From: Pocillopora verrucosa
Taxonomy: Eukaryota > Cnidaria > Anthozoa > Scleractinia > Pocilloporidae
Reading direction: 5' to 3'
DNA: 64,000 nt
Assembly: GCF_036669915.1 (NCBI RefSeq)
Contig: NC_089320.1
Location: 10,456,233 to 10,520,232 of the forward strand
Shown here: piece after piece, positions 11,050 to 23,093 of the stretch
How positions within the stretch are numbered: the stretch's first letter is position 1
Layout of the letters: each line of letters begins with the position of its first letter
The notes under the pieces: model-generated
Database searches by the model: none
Told to the model about the DNA's origin: nothing
The model's input: only the letters and a program-made list of their open reading frames with translations
Translations under genes and position numbers: made by a program

Positions 11050-14000
11050 AGATGTCAGTATTGCTACCACTACTTCAATATTTGGACTCTGAAATTAGAA
11101 TTACTCGAATTCTCTTTTTCCTAAATAAACAACAAAAATAAGTGTTATGAATTCCAATGGGATAAAATTAAACATGTTTTATTTGACTGTGTTTAAGTTA
11201 AAATCATCAATTTGTACTTTTCTTTTCTCGGGCCGAAAGTAATTTCCCATCTGTATTGGTTTATTTCAAGATGTGATCTTTGCTAATGAGATATCAAATT
11301 TCCTTTTTCGCTTTGCCACGATTAATGATTAGTTTCCAAAAGAAAGTCGATTATTTTACATTAAAGTTGAATTAATTGTAGAATCCCTGATGGATTTCGC
11401 TTTTGAATTAAATTTTTTTGGGTTTGAAGGTTTTTGTACAAACCAAGGTACGTGATATGACTGAACAAAGAAATGACTTGCTGACACAGAACCTTTATAG
11501 GCGGATGTTCCAAGGGTAGAGAATATAGTTAATGAGCAAGCATGCTTTGTTTCTAGAGGAACACTGCACTTCAGAGTAGGCAATTTTCAGTATCAATGGT
11601 TTCAGAAGATGATTAACTTTGTAGTTGATTTAACGCACCGGGTAACATTAGACCAAACATATAGAGAACGAAAGTCGTCGATATTTCATTTTCATGTTAA
11701 TCTTTTGACCGCACAAGACGACGCAAACTAGCTTGTGGACTTCCTGCGTTCAACAATGCCTATCAGCGAGATTACCATTGATCGTTCTGTCTGTCGTTCT
11801 TTCTAGGCTGCATTATTTCGAAAGATGGTTCACTGAATGAAAAATGAGAAATTTGTAACGTAACGAGCGAGCCTTTAGAGACCTCGCCCACACTTGCTTT
11901 GCGTTTATTCGGAAATGCTACAAAAATAAAGGCTGCCCATTGTAACCTTTGTTATTAATCCTTACTTATTTTCAGCTTGTTGTTGTATATCATAAACTTA
12001 AAGCCAGATTCCTCTGAAAGGAACTGTGGGCGTGTGAACTTTACATTATCTTTAGCTGAAGGAAATTATCAGTTCGAAAGAAAAGTTCATTATAATCTTA
12101 CAGCCTTTTTTACTTTAAACTTCAAAACCATATAATAAATGAATATCATTTCTTTCTTTCCAAAATTCTGGAATCTTATCAGTGTGTGGACAATCTTAGA
12201 CGGGCCAAAGGCGCCAATGGGACGCAATCAGATACCATGCATCGATGTTGCCTTCGAGAAAGGAAGCGGCTTGCCTTGTTTTTGTTTTTTTTTCTAATAA
12301 ATATATATATATTTTTTTTTCTAAAGGAAAAAATGATCATAGCCGTTGTTTTCTATATTAGTACTCTTTTTTCTGAGAATAGGTCGCCGGTTAGTGCTCT
12401 GAAATGGTTAGGTATTGTGAGTCCTTCCAATAAAGACAAACAAAGTAAGGATGAATTTTACAATTGAGAGTGATTTGATATTATTAATTTTTTCCCCATT
12501 TGGAATATCTGACAACTTTAATTTGCATCCGCTGAAACGATATTATATTTCTTAAACAACCACAAAAAGCTGCCTATATTAATTTAATCCTTATAGTTTT
12601 AGCAAAACTGCGGAACTGGACCCAAAATAATTTGTCGGATCACCACTATAGGTAACGCGATATAAAGAAGTGAAGTCTAAGTCAATAAATAGGAACAGTG
12701 CTTTCTTCATGGCTGACGAACTCCTTAAAACTCTTGCATAACAATCCTTTGTCATAACTGAAACTTCAGATTTTTTCATTTTTGACAATGGAGTAAATTT
12801 TCTTATTAGCCTGTATCCCAGTCGTTCTGATACCATTAAAGTTTGGATTCGAAAGAAAAAACGGCTTTCGTTTTACAGCTTATATTGTAATCAATTGGTT
12901 GCTTTTCTTGTTGCTGTTACTTTTGTTTTTTTTGTTGTTGTTTTGCAATCGTTGCTGACGCGATTTTTGTTCTCCGAACTTTCGTGAACTCTAGAACTTG
13001 GAAATTCAAATTGGAAAACTTCCTCAGATAAAAATACAAGTTGAGAAACCTTTGAAGTGCCTCTTAGATATAGGGGACTGAGAACTGACCAGATAGTTAA
13101 TTTCTCGCACAGACATTATTGGGGCTAATTATGAGTCGTGAGCGATTAATCAATATGGTATGTAATTAATAGACACACGTAACACCTAGTTTGAGCTCGA
13201 TTAACTTATGAAAGAAAATTTTGCCATCCTCTTGAATTTCCAAGTCCGTACACTCCAAACGGAAGACGTTCCTTGATTCGTTTTACCGCGTCTTGTTAAA
13301 AATTACTTAAAAGCAAGTAATCTTTTTAACAAACAATTTTTTAATTATAAGATAAAGACAGATATGACCTGTAAATGGGTGAGATTATGTTATCTCTTGG
13401 TGCATTTATACCATTGTAGATTCCGTGCAAATCATTTTGAATAATAGTGCTGCATGGACTCGCTGTAGAGTAAGAGGCTCAAGGTTTTTTATCAATAATC
13501 GATTAAACTAGTCGATCAAGTGCATCAGCAATAAGCAGGATTCCACTTGGTCTTTAAGAGGCGTCGTTTTTTTTCCTTTATTAATTTTTAGAAAGATTAC
13601 AGAGTCCTCGACATGAGCCCTTGAACAAAATTAATGACCTGATGACTGGAAACGCAAAAGCACCACAAATAAAAAACCTGGGGTTCGGAAAATTTTCTTG
13701 ATTATTTCAGTTTGTCTTTGTTCACACCTCTTGTGAGAGAACCTCTGCATTCAGAGAGATTAATCCACCAGTAATCGGAGCAGCTCAAGGAAAGCAGCCT
13801 TTCTAACCCGGATAATTCTCCTCACAATATAATTTGAATATTTTTCATCGCGTTTTTTATCGACTCGAGCTAGCGAGAGCAAAGTTGTCTTAAAAATATT
13901 CACTCTTCTGGATAATTGCTTTCATCATTCACGCTTGTATTATCATCGTTTATCTAATAAAACCTAAATGCCCCGTAATTCGTTTGGCGGAATCCTTTTC

Positions 14001-17000
14001 TATCGCTACCCCACCTAAGTCTGCCGAATGTATTTTTTTTCTTCACATGATATTAAATTGCCAGTGAGGTCCATAGTGTAAAAACATTCAGCTGAATAAA
14101 GCGGTGTTTGTTATGCAGGTTGGTAAACAACGCTGGCTCTTATCATTCACTGATCTCTGCAAACTAATACACATAAGTTAACCAAGTTAATTCTGGAATA
14201 GTTGCAATAGGTTGTGAAGAATTAATTTATTTGCATTTATGCTGTTCGGTCGAAATTTGTATTGTATTGTTGGCAAGTTGTATTACAACGCTGATCCGTC
14301 CGACTTTTATTCGACTAATACAGTTTTGAGTATTGATAGGCCGAATTTCAAAGCCTGTTAAGTACCACAATTTATTATAAAGTTTTGCGCCTGACCTCCG
14401 GTAAATGGCTTTGCCGGAAATCTACTTTCCCCCCCCCCCCCCCCCCCCGAATCCTCCCATACGGAATCTTTTCTTTCATCATGAGTTGATCTCTTCAAGC
14501 AAAAATGCGAGGGTTTTTATTGAAATAGAGCGTGTGTTGTATGTTACGTAAAGTTGTTCTATATGTACAACTGAATGTATACGGGTTGACGACATACGTT
14601 TGAATATGAAATTTATGAAGAAGAAAGGAAAAGGAATCTTGCGAGTTTTGCGGCTCTTGACTAAAAGCAACAACGAGTTTAGAACTGAAGAAGCAACATG
14701 AATCTTCTGTGCTGATCAAAGTAGGGAGGGATCCTAACAAAAAAGTATGTTTCCTAATCTAAGATCAGCAATAGTTTAAGGTTCTCGTATGTATTAAAAC
14801 AACGAATCCATTTTGGTTAATAAAACATCTCCTTCCCACAACTCCCCATTATCCGTCTTGACATTTTGCGCTTGCGATGCACAAAAAAGACGTAATTTTT
14901 AAAGGCTGCTATCAATTCAAGGAAACGAAAAGGAATGAATCATTTCACCGGGTAGTTCGTGGCTGTTCTCTTACTTGCCTTTCAGGAAAGCAAGATAACT
15001 GAGGAGATCTAATTAATCTTAAGGATTGAAATCAGTTTATAACATTTCTGTTAGCTATAAAAGAAAGAAATTATCAATTTAAAACGAAAATTGTTAACTT
15101 TTCTGTTGAGCGTAATGAAAAGGAATCAACCGTTAGCTGTAAAATGGCCACAGGGACCCTTTTGAGTCTCTGGCAGAAACATATATTAGGTACATGGTGG
15201 GTTGAGTTAAGTTCAGTCAATAGCACACCATTTGTGTATCATGATATTGCCTTAATAAGAAATTTCAAACATTTTTCTTATTCTTACTTCCTTTCATATC
15301 AAAAGTTGTGAACCTTACTTAAGAAATTTCCCAAGATAACATTTCAATTTCTCTCCATAATGATTGAGCTGCCTCAATTTTCACAGAAACTACGAAGAAT
15401 TAGGAAAAACGTGCACAAATCAAAATAAAGCCTATATTCAAACCAAAACCTGCCGGTATGTTTCCTGCGCAAATTTGTGGCCGCCAAATTAGTATTGCGG
15501 CAAACCGACATCGTCCTAGCTATGAAGAGGTTCCTGGTAAGTTCCACGAGCAAACGGTTACCCACGCAAATCAAATCGATCTTATAAAGAATGTAGGATA
15601 ATGGTGTTGCGGGTGACTTTTGGAACAATTACCTCAAGAGAGGAATTACGTCTCATGCTTCATTGAAGTAATCAAGCATCAATTTAAGGGTCAAGGTAAC
15701 GCACGAAAACGGATCGTGGAATGCGAAGCAGTTGCTTTCAATAAAACTCTTTCGGAACTATTGAAATACTTTCATCAGAAGGAGCTCATTGTTCGCGAAA
15801 GTACCTTGCATATTGAATTCCTTTATTTCACAGAATTTGTCACTAAATTGCATTTCATAGCCACAGTTCTTAAAGACAATACACAGATCGTGACCAAACG
15901 CACTATACATATATGTATGATGTATTTTTTAATCGGATAATTTAAAAACTCTCATTGACATGTCTTTGATATCAATCTCAATTAAAAACATACTCGAACT
16001 TATTTTCCTTGTCCTTGTTCTTACACATATACTATCAAGACACATGAGTTTTTCAAAACTGAAACATTAATGATGAAAAAACTATGCTCACAGTGGTACT
16101 TTGACCTTGACCCAAGAGATAGTACTTGTTCGTGGCACTAATGTGACCCTCGCTGTACGGCTAGTAAAGAAGGGAAAAAATACACTCTAGTAAAACTAGA
16201 ACACTGCATCCCAGAACTTTAAACCGAGCTTAGAGAAATGATACAAGCTCAAGTATAATGTTAGTAATTAGTTTATTAAGCTTTCGGGGACATGTAAGTT
16301 TGCTGAGTAACTGACCAAGTCGTTAAGAGACAAATAAATTTGATTTGAGAGGCCTTTTTTAGAAAAGCCAACCATCTTTCATAACACTCAAATGTCTTCC
16401 AGCCTTGCAGAGATAAATATTTGGAGAGGAGGAGAAGTGGATACATATGGCCCAGAAAAGAATAAAAAATATCAATGATATTTCTTGAGTCCGAATAGTG
16501 TGAGGAAAGAGGCGCTTTTATCGTCACCTCATGGTGTAACTATTAATACCTGAAATTTACGGCAAGTGTCTTAGTAACTGGTTTTATTCCCTCAGTTCAG
16601 TTAAGTAAACCAGTCTGCTAGCGGGATAAATTCAGTTTTAACCAAACTTCTCTGTATTGAAATATTGCATGAAGAGATGTGGGAACTATCTCATAGATCT
16701 TTGACCTTTAAATCGTCCCTTCGCCTTTTGAGAACTGAAAGATAAAAGCAACATTGGACAATTTGAATGAATTGTTCAAACTGAACTTTATCTGGATGAA
16801 TTTTGTGTATCTTCCACCGTTTTCCTCCTGAACGACGACATAAATAGAGCCATTTTCAATTAAGTGCCGAAAGTAATCCGAGATTGCATTGGTTTTGGTT
16901 CTGTTTTACTTCGCTTTGTGATTGGTCCAGAAAAATGGTGCCACTCTCTCAACCAATTAGATGTAAAACCAAAAACAATCGCGACTTGGTCGCTCGCGTT

Positions 17001-18172
17001 TTCTCTCGCTTAAGGCAGTTTGGTTGTTTCTATTTTGAGTTTTCATTGGTTCTTTAAGTTATTTCTTTTCTACCGATTGGCCGATGTGATAATAATAATT
17101 TTACGAAACTCAATCGAAAAGTGCTCTAAATGAAGATGTAGCTTGGAAATTTTTTAAGGACAAAGGCCATGGGCTAGGTGACTTCTTGTTAAAAACAAAG
17201 GTGCCATGTGTTTGAACACAGAATTGGCTAACCGAAAAAAGCGGAAGTTTTTTTCGTTGAGCAAGCAATGTTTTCTCAAGCGTATCCATGGCAAGGTAAA
17301 GAGTTGTTTTTTTCACCGATGGGGAATCTATTAATATCCACTAATAGCCAAAATATCGAGTTGTAAAAGTAACTATTTTAGGTGTCGCCTTTTGAAAATT
17401 GTACACAAATATTCTTAATATTGAGGCTTATGAATGCATAAACATTTTTAGATCCTTTACAAGCAAGGGTAAAAACACCCAAATAAGATCTTCCTGAAGC
17501 AATAGTTCTTCAAAAATGGTCTATGATCTATCGATCCATACTATCTTTAGCACTCATAACAAATTAAATTCTCGGAAAATCCCACTACTAAATAATGTTC
17601 ATAGACAAGAACGTTACAACTTCAGGAACCACTTCTTTAATTAGGCATCCACTCTTGTTAATTAGCCCCAGGTATTAAACTGTCAGACTGCATTTTCAGG
17701 AAAACGACAAACTAGTGGGGAAAATGAAAGTCACTCACTTCAGCAGTCTCAGTACATCTCACTTTAGAAGTCTTTGCACATCCATAGTTTAATATCAGTT
17801 TATGAAACAATTTTTCATTAATTATGACTGCCGAGCGACCTCATCGTGGAATACGATATTTTTCATTTTTAACAATATTACCAATTTCCCCTCTTGTCTA
17901 TAGTGTAGTGCATGAAAGTTCAAATTATTGAGTGCAGGGTGTAATTAGACGTGTCAACTTGCCTGGAAGGATGAGTTACCTACCTTCTGATGGGGTTTCT
18001 ATTGATTGTATCATGTTTTTATGTGTTCAAGATCACTGAAGTCATTCTAGTACTGTAGAATTACTCAGCACTACTGCAGTTTATACCAACTCTCAAAATA
18101 GATTTCATTTATTCTTAGAGGCACTTAGGCACTTGCGTTTGATATCTGTCACCTGCTGATTTATCATCGCTT
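11050..18172. other. Long intergenic region without a recognised gene
   Basis: About 7 kb of AT-rich DNA. Short open frames (60-106 codons) have no recognisable domains. An imperfect inverted repeat around TTGGTTTTGGTT occurs near 16890-16990 and may be a small MITE. A 20-base C run lies at 14429-14448. No tRNA or coding exon could be supported. Confidence 0.4.
14429..14448. repeat. Homopolymer C tract (20 bp)
   Basis: Twenty consecutive C bases are seen on the plus strand. Such tracts are prone to length error in sequencing and to true polymorphism. Confidence 0.95.
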
Positions 18173-18911
18173 TTTAGGGAGATTAAAGTGTCTGACAACC
18201 AGTTGGGATGCGTCCTTGTCATTTCTTTCTACGTCGTGAAGGTTTTCTCGGAATCGGTCACCAAGTCGTATTCCTGTTTCACCAATGTTATGCAAAAGAC
18301 GACATTGGTGGAGGTGCACGTGAAGTAATCAGTAATCGTAATGGCTCGTTTGGGACAAAATATTTTCTCCACGTTATGAATGAAAGAACAAGTTTTGCAC
18401 CGTGCGCGAGCGCATTTGAAAGTTCCGGGTTGGTCATTAGTTTGTGATGAACTTCTAACCAAAACGTTGCCTATGTTTTCCTCACGTTTAAGTAAGTAAA
18501 TTGAAGTAATTTAAAGCTTTTAAGATTGATGGATTTTACTAAGTGGTTGTGAGGGTGAAATGTAAAAAAAGAATGGAATGCGATGGGTATTTTCCTTTTG
18601 TGACGTTTGTAGTGCTGACTGTAGACCATTTTGTTGGGCGCGGAGGTGCCCACTTAAACGACAGAAATAGGATAGCCACGTTTTTCGTAAAACGGGCTCA
18701 TTGCCTCTGATTGTTGAAAAAATCCGTTGTCTCTACATAAACGACGAAGTGTAAGAAACTGAGAAAAGGGAATTAAATATTTGTCGGATGCGAAGATGAA
18801 TATACAACAAGTAACTATGTGAGTACGTAGGTTTGTAGAACACGCTACTACATAAATCGTTGCGTTCGATTGAAACTTTGATATAAAGTATCTTGATATA
18901 CTCCCCACCAC
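18173..18911 (-). mobile_element. Penelope-like retroelement remnant (GIY-YIG end), frameshifted
   Basis: Read on the minus strand through several frames, peptides typical of cnidarian Penelope-like elements follow in order: SQFLTLRRLCRDN with YEKRGYPISVV (about 18800-18660), FTFHPHNHLVKSI (about 18560), GTFKCARARCKTCSFIHNV (about 18430-18370), then IGETGIRLGDRFRENL (about 18290-18240) and RHFNLP. The last part is the GIY-YIG endonuclease core with its conserved Arg. The frame breaks between FCIT and IGETG and between the other blocks, so the copy is dead. The reverse transcriptase part upstream is not evident. Family assignment is from remembered motifs. Confidence 0.72.
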
Positions 18912-21655
18912 CGCAGTTTTTTTACAAACTTACCCTCTATATAACATATTTGTCATACTGATGAATATTGAGATGCAGTACACTAACCAAGCAAATACAG
19001 CAAGCAGTGATACATTTAGATGATCATACTTTGGCACACAGATAGGAACCGACGTGAATCAGAAAGCAGTGAATGAATCATCGTTGACTTTCTTGTTGTA
19101 TTTTTTCCTGTTTAGAAGCTCTCAATGAAGGTATTGCAAGGCAATAAGAATCACGAATTAAAGCTTTTTTTTTCTTCGCCTTCGTTGGTAATGTGATGTC
19201 ACAGCAGTTTTTGCAGTGTTATTTTAAATCATTCTGGCTGTGCTGTATCTTCTTAAAAAATATAGATTATGACTGAAATAATAATAATAATTAATAATAA
19301 TAATAATGATAATAATAAAGATACAAAAATAGAAAACACTATGGAAATTATCCACATTATTTTTGTTTTGTTTTTTTGTTTTTCCTAATTTCGCTTTTCT
19401 ATATTTGTTCTCTTTTGCATGGAACTGTTGATCACAGCCATTATGGAGTTGACATATAGATAATGACCTTATCTAAGTTAAAATACTGCAAATTCTGGGC
19501 ACCGTGTCTACAAAGTTGAACAATGTTATCTGGAAGAAAACAACACCTCGGTTCCAGTTCGATGATATCAACGATATTCCTTCACCTGATGTTTCGTGAA
19601 AAATTTTCACACGCATAACTTTTTTGGCTTAATTTCCACTAGTTATTAGCCATTCAAACATGCAAACCCAAGTTACTGGAGTTCGCTTCTGTACACCTGA
19701 ACGGTGGGATTTAAGCTACTCCAAAAGTCGGAGATTTCCACTTAGAGATTAAAGTGCCACTACCTACAAGAGAAGGTAACTGTTTGATCTGATCTATCAT
19801 TGGGCGTTATTCTGTGCATTGGTTGGACTTAACAACGAAATTACCGCAGGTAAACAGGAACCGTTTTTTTTCAGCCGACACCTTTGTCAAAGTACATGAG
19901 CGAACATTTATAGACAGGCGTGTATCACAGTCTCAAATAATTTCATATAAGTCCCATTTGGTGCTTCATAATCTCGTTCAATATTTGAAATGATGTTTAC
20001 CAGCAATAACAAACCATTTTTTTTTGTCCAAGTAGGAGATAAAAATTATCGCAAGGCTCGTTTTAGGTGATGTCTTTGTGGCTTTAAAGCATACAGCTAT
20101 CTATCGAAAAGGTTCAGCTTTCAAATTTTGTGTGTAAAACGTGTTCGAAAACGTTAAGAACACTTTCTAAACTTACAATAACAAAGAACGACTGGCAGAT
20201 CTTAAATCAAGCTTAATATAACCAAATAAAAACTTATTTATCACAGTTATTAATCTGGATCATTCTTTAAGATCTTTCCTCCATTTATTAAATTTGTCTC
20301 ACTTTATCTGAAGTTTCCTTTGGTCAGTTAGCTCAAAATAATTGGAATGCTTTCGAACACTGTGGGCAAAGCTGGTTTAATTTGATCATTCCTCTCACTG
20401 ATATTATGGATAACAGTCGGATTGATTTATTAAAAATGAACCTAGCTGCCAGGAATTGAAATTCAATGTTTGCTTCTTTACCATCAAGACAGATCAGATG
20501 GCGAATTAAGAGTCAAAACTCTGTAATTATTGTGTAAAATGGAAGCATAAAAGGGTTCACACCAACAGGCGCAGCGAAATCGGCAACCGGTGCCCGACAA
20601 AGCATTGCTACACCACGTGCATACAAATTTGACATAACCTTTATAAAAAAGGGAAAATTTGAACGGTTTCTGACACGAAAAAAGGAGAGCATGATTTTGT
20701 CTTCTCTGCAGCTTGTTCGTTTGTTTACACACAAGGTAAAAGGATTAAATTACCCTTGCCCAAATTTACCGATAATAACGGGTGGAGTGTTTCTCAATAT
20801 GTTCTTTGATTATTATCACTGATAAAAGTTAATTGTTGTATTGTTCATCGCAATTTGAAATTTTCTCATTGTATCCAGTATAATCGGTTGAGGTGGTAGA
20901 AATATCGTTGAGGCACCAAAGGTTGTCTCGGTGTTTTCTACAACTCTAGGCAAAAAAAAAATTTACTAGTCTCAGAAATACTCAACCTAAACACCATTTA
21001 AAGATAAACTTCAATAATTTTTTATTTATACCGATAAACTTGACCGCGTCTCGAATGCTACCTCTATTCCAACATACATTAGACTAATCAACGCTCCAAT
21101 TTTTTGCTCCCTCATAATTCAATCCGGTCTTGCGAGTAATTTTTAAAAGAGCCTCCTTGCGTTAGCGGGATAGTATGAACATCATAAAGATTAACTGATC
21201 ACTGCATCAAATTTTCAAGGGAGGTGCACCTACTGAACCATGTTCAACATTTACACACCCTCAGCGCAACGGTTAAGACACGAAGCAACAGAAAATCAAA
21301 CACGGGTTTATAAAAGAAATTGTGAAAAAAAAAAAAAGAATTTGAAAAGTACAACAATGCAGTTACGCTGCCGACAAATAATATTCCTTCGCTTACTCCA
21401 GGTTAGCAATGCGGCGCACGAAGACATCGAAATATTCCACGTCCATCATAACCTACATACTTTCAATTTTAACGCTCCCGTGCAGTTCATCTGAGAAATG
21501 GAAGCCCTGATGAGAACATTAACTGTCATTTAATCCCATATTACAGAGAGCTACAGGTAATAAGACCCACTTGGAACGAGAACAACTGTAGTTCGCAAGC
21601 CATTAGACGTTTTATTGGACAAACATTATATTTCAATAATATAGATTCTGTAGAT
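18912..21655. other. Intergenic region, no recognised gene
   Basis: AT-rich DNA with an AAT/ATG microsatellite at about 19277-19318. Two overlapping minus-strand frames at 20484-20734 show no known domain. Nothing else could be supported. Confidence 0.4.
19277..19318. repeat. AAT-type microsatellite
   Basis: Imperfect AAT repeats interrupted by ATTAAT and ATGAT units. Confidence 0.85.
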
Positions 21656-21659
21656 AAAA

Positions 21660-21823
21660 GGAGAGAGAGATGGTAAGTTCTGAGCTTGGTAAAGAAATAG
21701 AGAAGGATGTTTTTCGTCTTGTCACGAGCGTGGGACAAAGAAAAATTTCTGAGTCCTCATGAGGAATCGAACCTCAGACCTTTGGATTCCGCGTTCCGAT
21801 GCTCTACCACTGAACCAGAGACT
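21660..21823 (-). mobile_element. tRNA-derived SINE
   Basis: On the minus strand 21823-21752 is tRNA-like. It has an A box (GGTTCAGTGGTAGAGC), a B box (GAGGTTCGATTCCTC) and partly complementary ends over 72 nt, but no clean anticodon loop. It runs into a tail (TTTCTTTGTCCCACGCTCGT onward) that reaches about 21660. A second copy of this tail is present at about 21925-22000. The conserved Pol III boxes with a degraded cloverleaf and a repeated tail indicate a SINE rather than a functional tRNA. Confidence 0.65.
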
Positions 21824-21924
21824 TCACGGTAAGCGAGGTCTATTACGAAGTTCATATGACACGCGTCCTGCATACTGCTAGGATCAGCAATGTCGATAGC
21901 GTCATGTTCGTAGAAAGAAATAAG

Positions 21925-22045
21925 AGAGATGGTAAGTTTTGAGCTCGGTAAAGAAATAGAGAAATATGTTTTTCGTCTTGTCACGAGCGTGGGACAAAGA
22001 AAAAAAAAATTCGTGACAAGACGAAAAACATCCTTCTCTGTTTTT
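21925..22045. repeat. Second SINE-tail copy ending in a 21-bp hairpin
   Basis: The tail of the neighbouring SINE is repeated here. The arms 21966-21986 (ATGTTTTTCGTCTTGTCACG, plus A) and 22011-22031 are perfect reverse complements around a 24-base, A-rich loop. This suggests an inverted second insertion or a foldback. Confidence 0.75.
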
Positions 22046-22207
22046 AACACCTTATTTTTAAAGAAAGCGCAGAGCTGAGGACAAGTTTTAGAGTTTCCCA
22101 AACTGTAATATTTATTTGAATTCTGTGGCTTGCAGAATCGATAATATATTCAAATAAACCACTTAATACCACGATTAGTAGCTACATTTATTGTAAAATG
22201 GTCTTAC

Positions 22208-22405
22208 TTTGACACTTAATTTGGCAAGCATGGAGAGAACGAAAGTTGTTCTTGTTTCCAAAGCAACCACCGTAAATGAACTGGCAGCATTTTCTAGTAT
22301 ACTTGTCAAAAAAGTGTCGCTCAAAAGAAGCTCTTCATGGTCCAGGTTTTTCCGGCAGGTGGCAGACTTCCTTCACACTTGATCAATCTCTGTCAGCATT
22401 TAAGT
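22208..22405 (-). pseudogene. Degenerate fourth Kunitz cassette exon (two in-frame TGA)
   Basis: Same length (198 bp), splice phases and order as the three intact cassettes upstream. After a TTGGCAG acceptor it reads DLNADRD then TGA (22385-22383), and later EKPGP then TGA (22337-22335) where the second conserved Kunitz Cys belongs. Downstream it still reads [19 protein letters not shown] and has a GTAAG donor. Either it is a dead exon skipped by splicing, or its first TGA ends the mature protein 7 codons into the exon. No further exon with a stop was identified downstream. Confidence 0.75.
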
Positions 22406-22437
22406 CTGCCAAACCAAAATATATAAATAACTGTGCA

Positions 22438-22535
22438 TATATGAAAATCATACATGTGAGCTGCGGATTAAGAAATGAAATCGCTTTCATACTCTTTTCT
22501 TAATCCGCACTTTACAGATATGATTTTCGTATATT
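22438..22535. repeat. Imperfect inverted repeat (foldback)
   Basis: Left arm ATATGAAAATCATACATGTG with GCGGATTAAGA; right arm TCTTAATCCGC with ATATGATTTTCGTATAT. The arms are about 35 bp around a loop of about 25 bp, in the region just upstream (on the minus strand) of the degenerate Kunitz exon. Confidence 0.75.
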
Positions 22536-23093
22536 TATAGTCATCTCTTCATTACTTTATTTTTACGGGTTCATTCCTTTTGGGTAGCAGCTTATGATCT
22601 TGTAGTCACATAAACTTAATTGTCAGACAAGTAGTCCAAAAATACCCAGCATTCTGATGGGGGGAAGGGGTGGGTCCTGACCACATGGATCCTCCTCCAG
22701 GATTTACAGCTTTATTACTTAATGACAAAGAAATCGATCTCACATTGAGGAAAAGATATATGAATGATCAAGAACAATACACAAACTCAAAACTGTATGT
22801 TCAGTCTTCACTTACACCGTGAATGTGATGTAGGCTGGATTTTCATTTGTAACTAATTATACATATTCTAAGATTTGTGACGTTTTTAAGATCATTGTTA
22901 ACTTCATACAGCTGTCGCCCGGAGAGTAAGATTTCGTTTAATATTATGCTTTACAGGAAAAGTATACTCAGCAAAGTCTCAGCAAAGCTCTAAAGCTAAA
23001 ATAAATTGATTGTCAAGCGAAATGGTTTCCAAAATTGTTGAAATAAACTTCATACTACCATAAGTAGCCACATGTATTATAACATGATCTTAC

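Noticed and set aside
20484-20734. Two overlapping minus-strand frames (73 and 82 codons)
   Set aside because: No recognisable domain or splice evidence; the reading could not be separated from chance.
21752-21823. Functional tRNA gene
   Set aside because: A and B boxes are good, but the anticodon stem is mismatched, position 33 is not T in a plausible loop, and the sequence continues into a repeated tail; a SINE is the better call.
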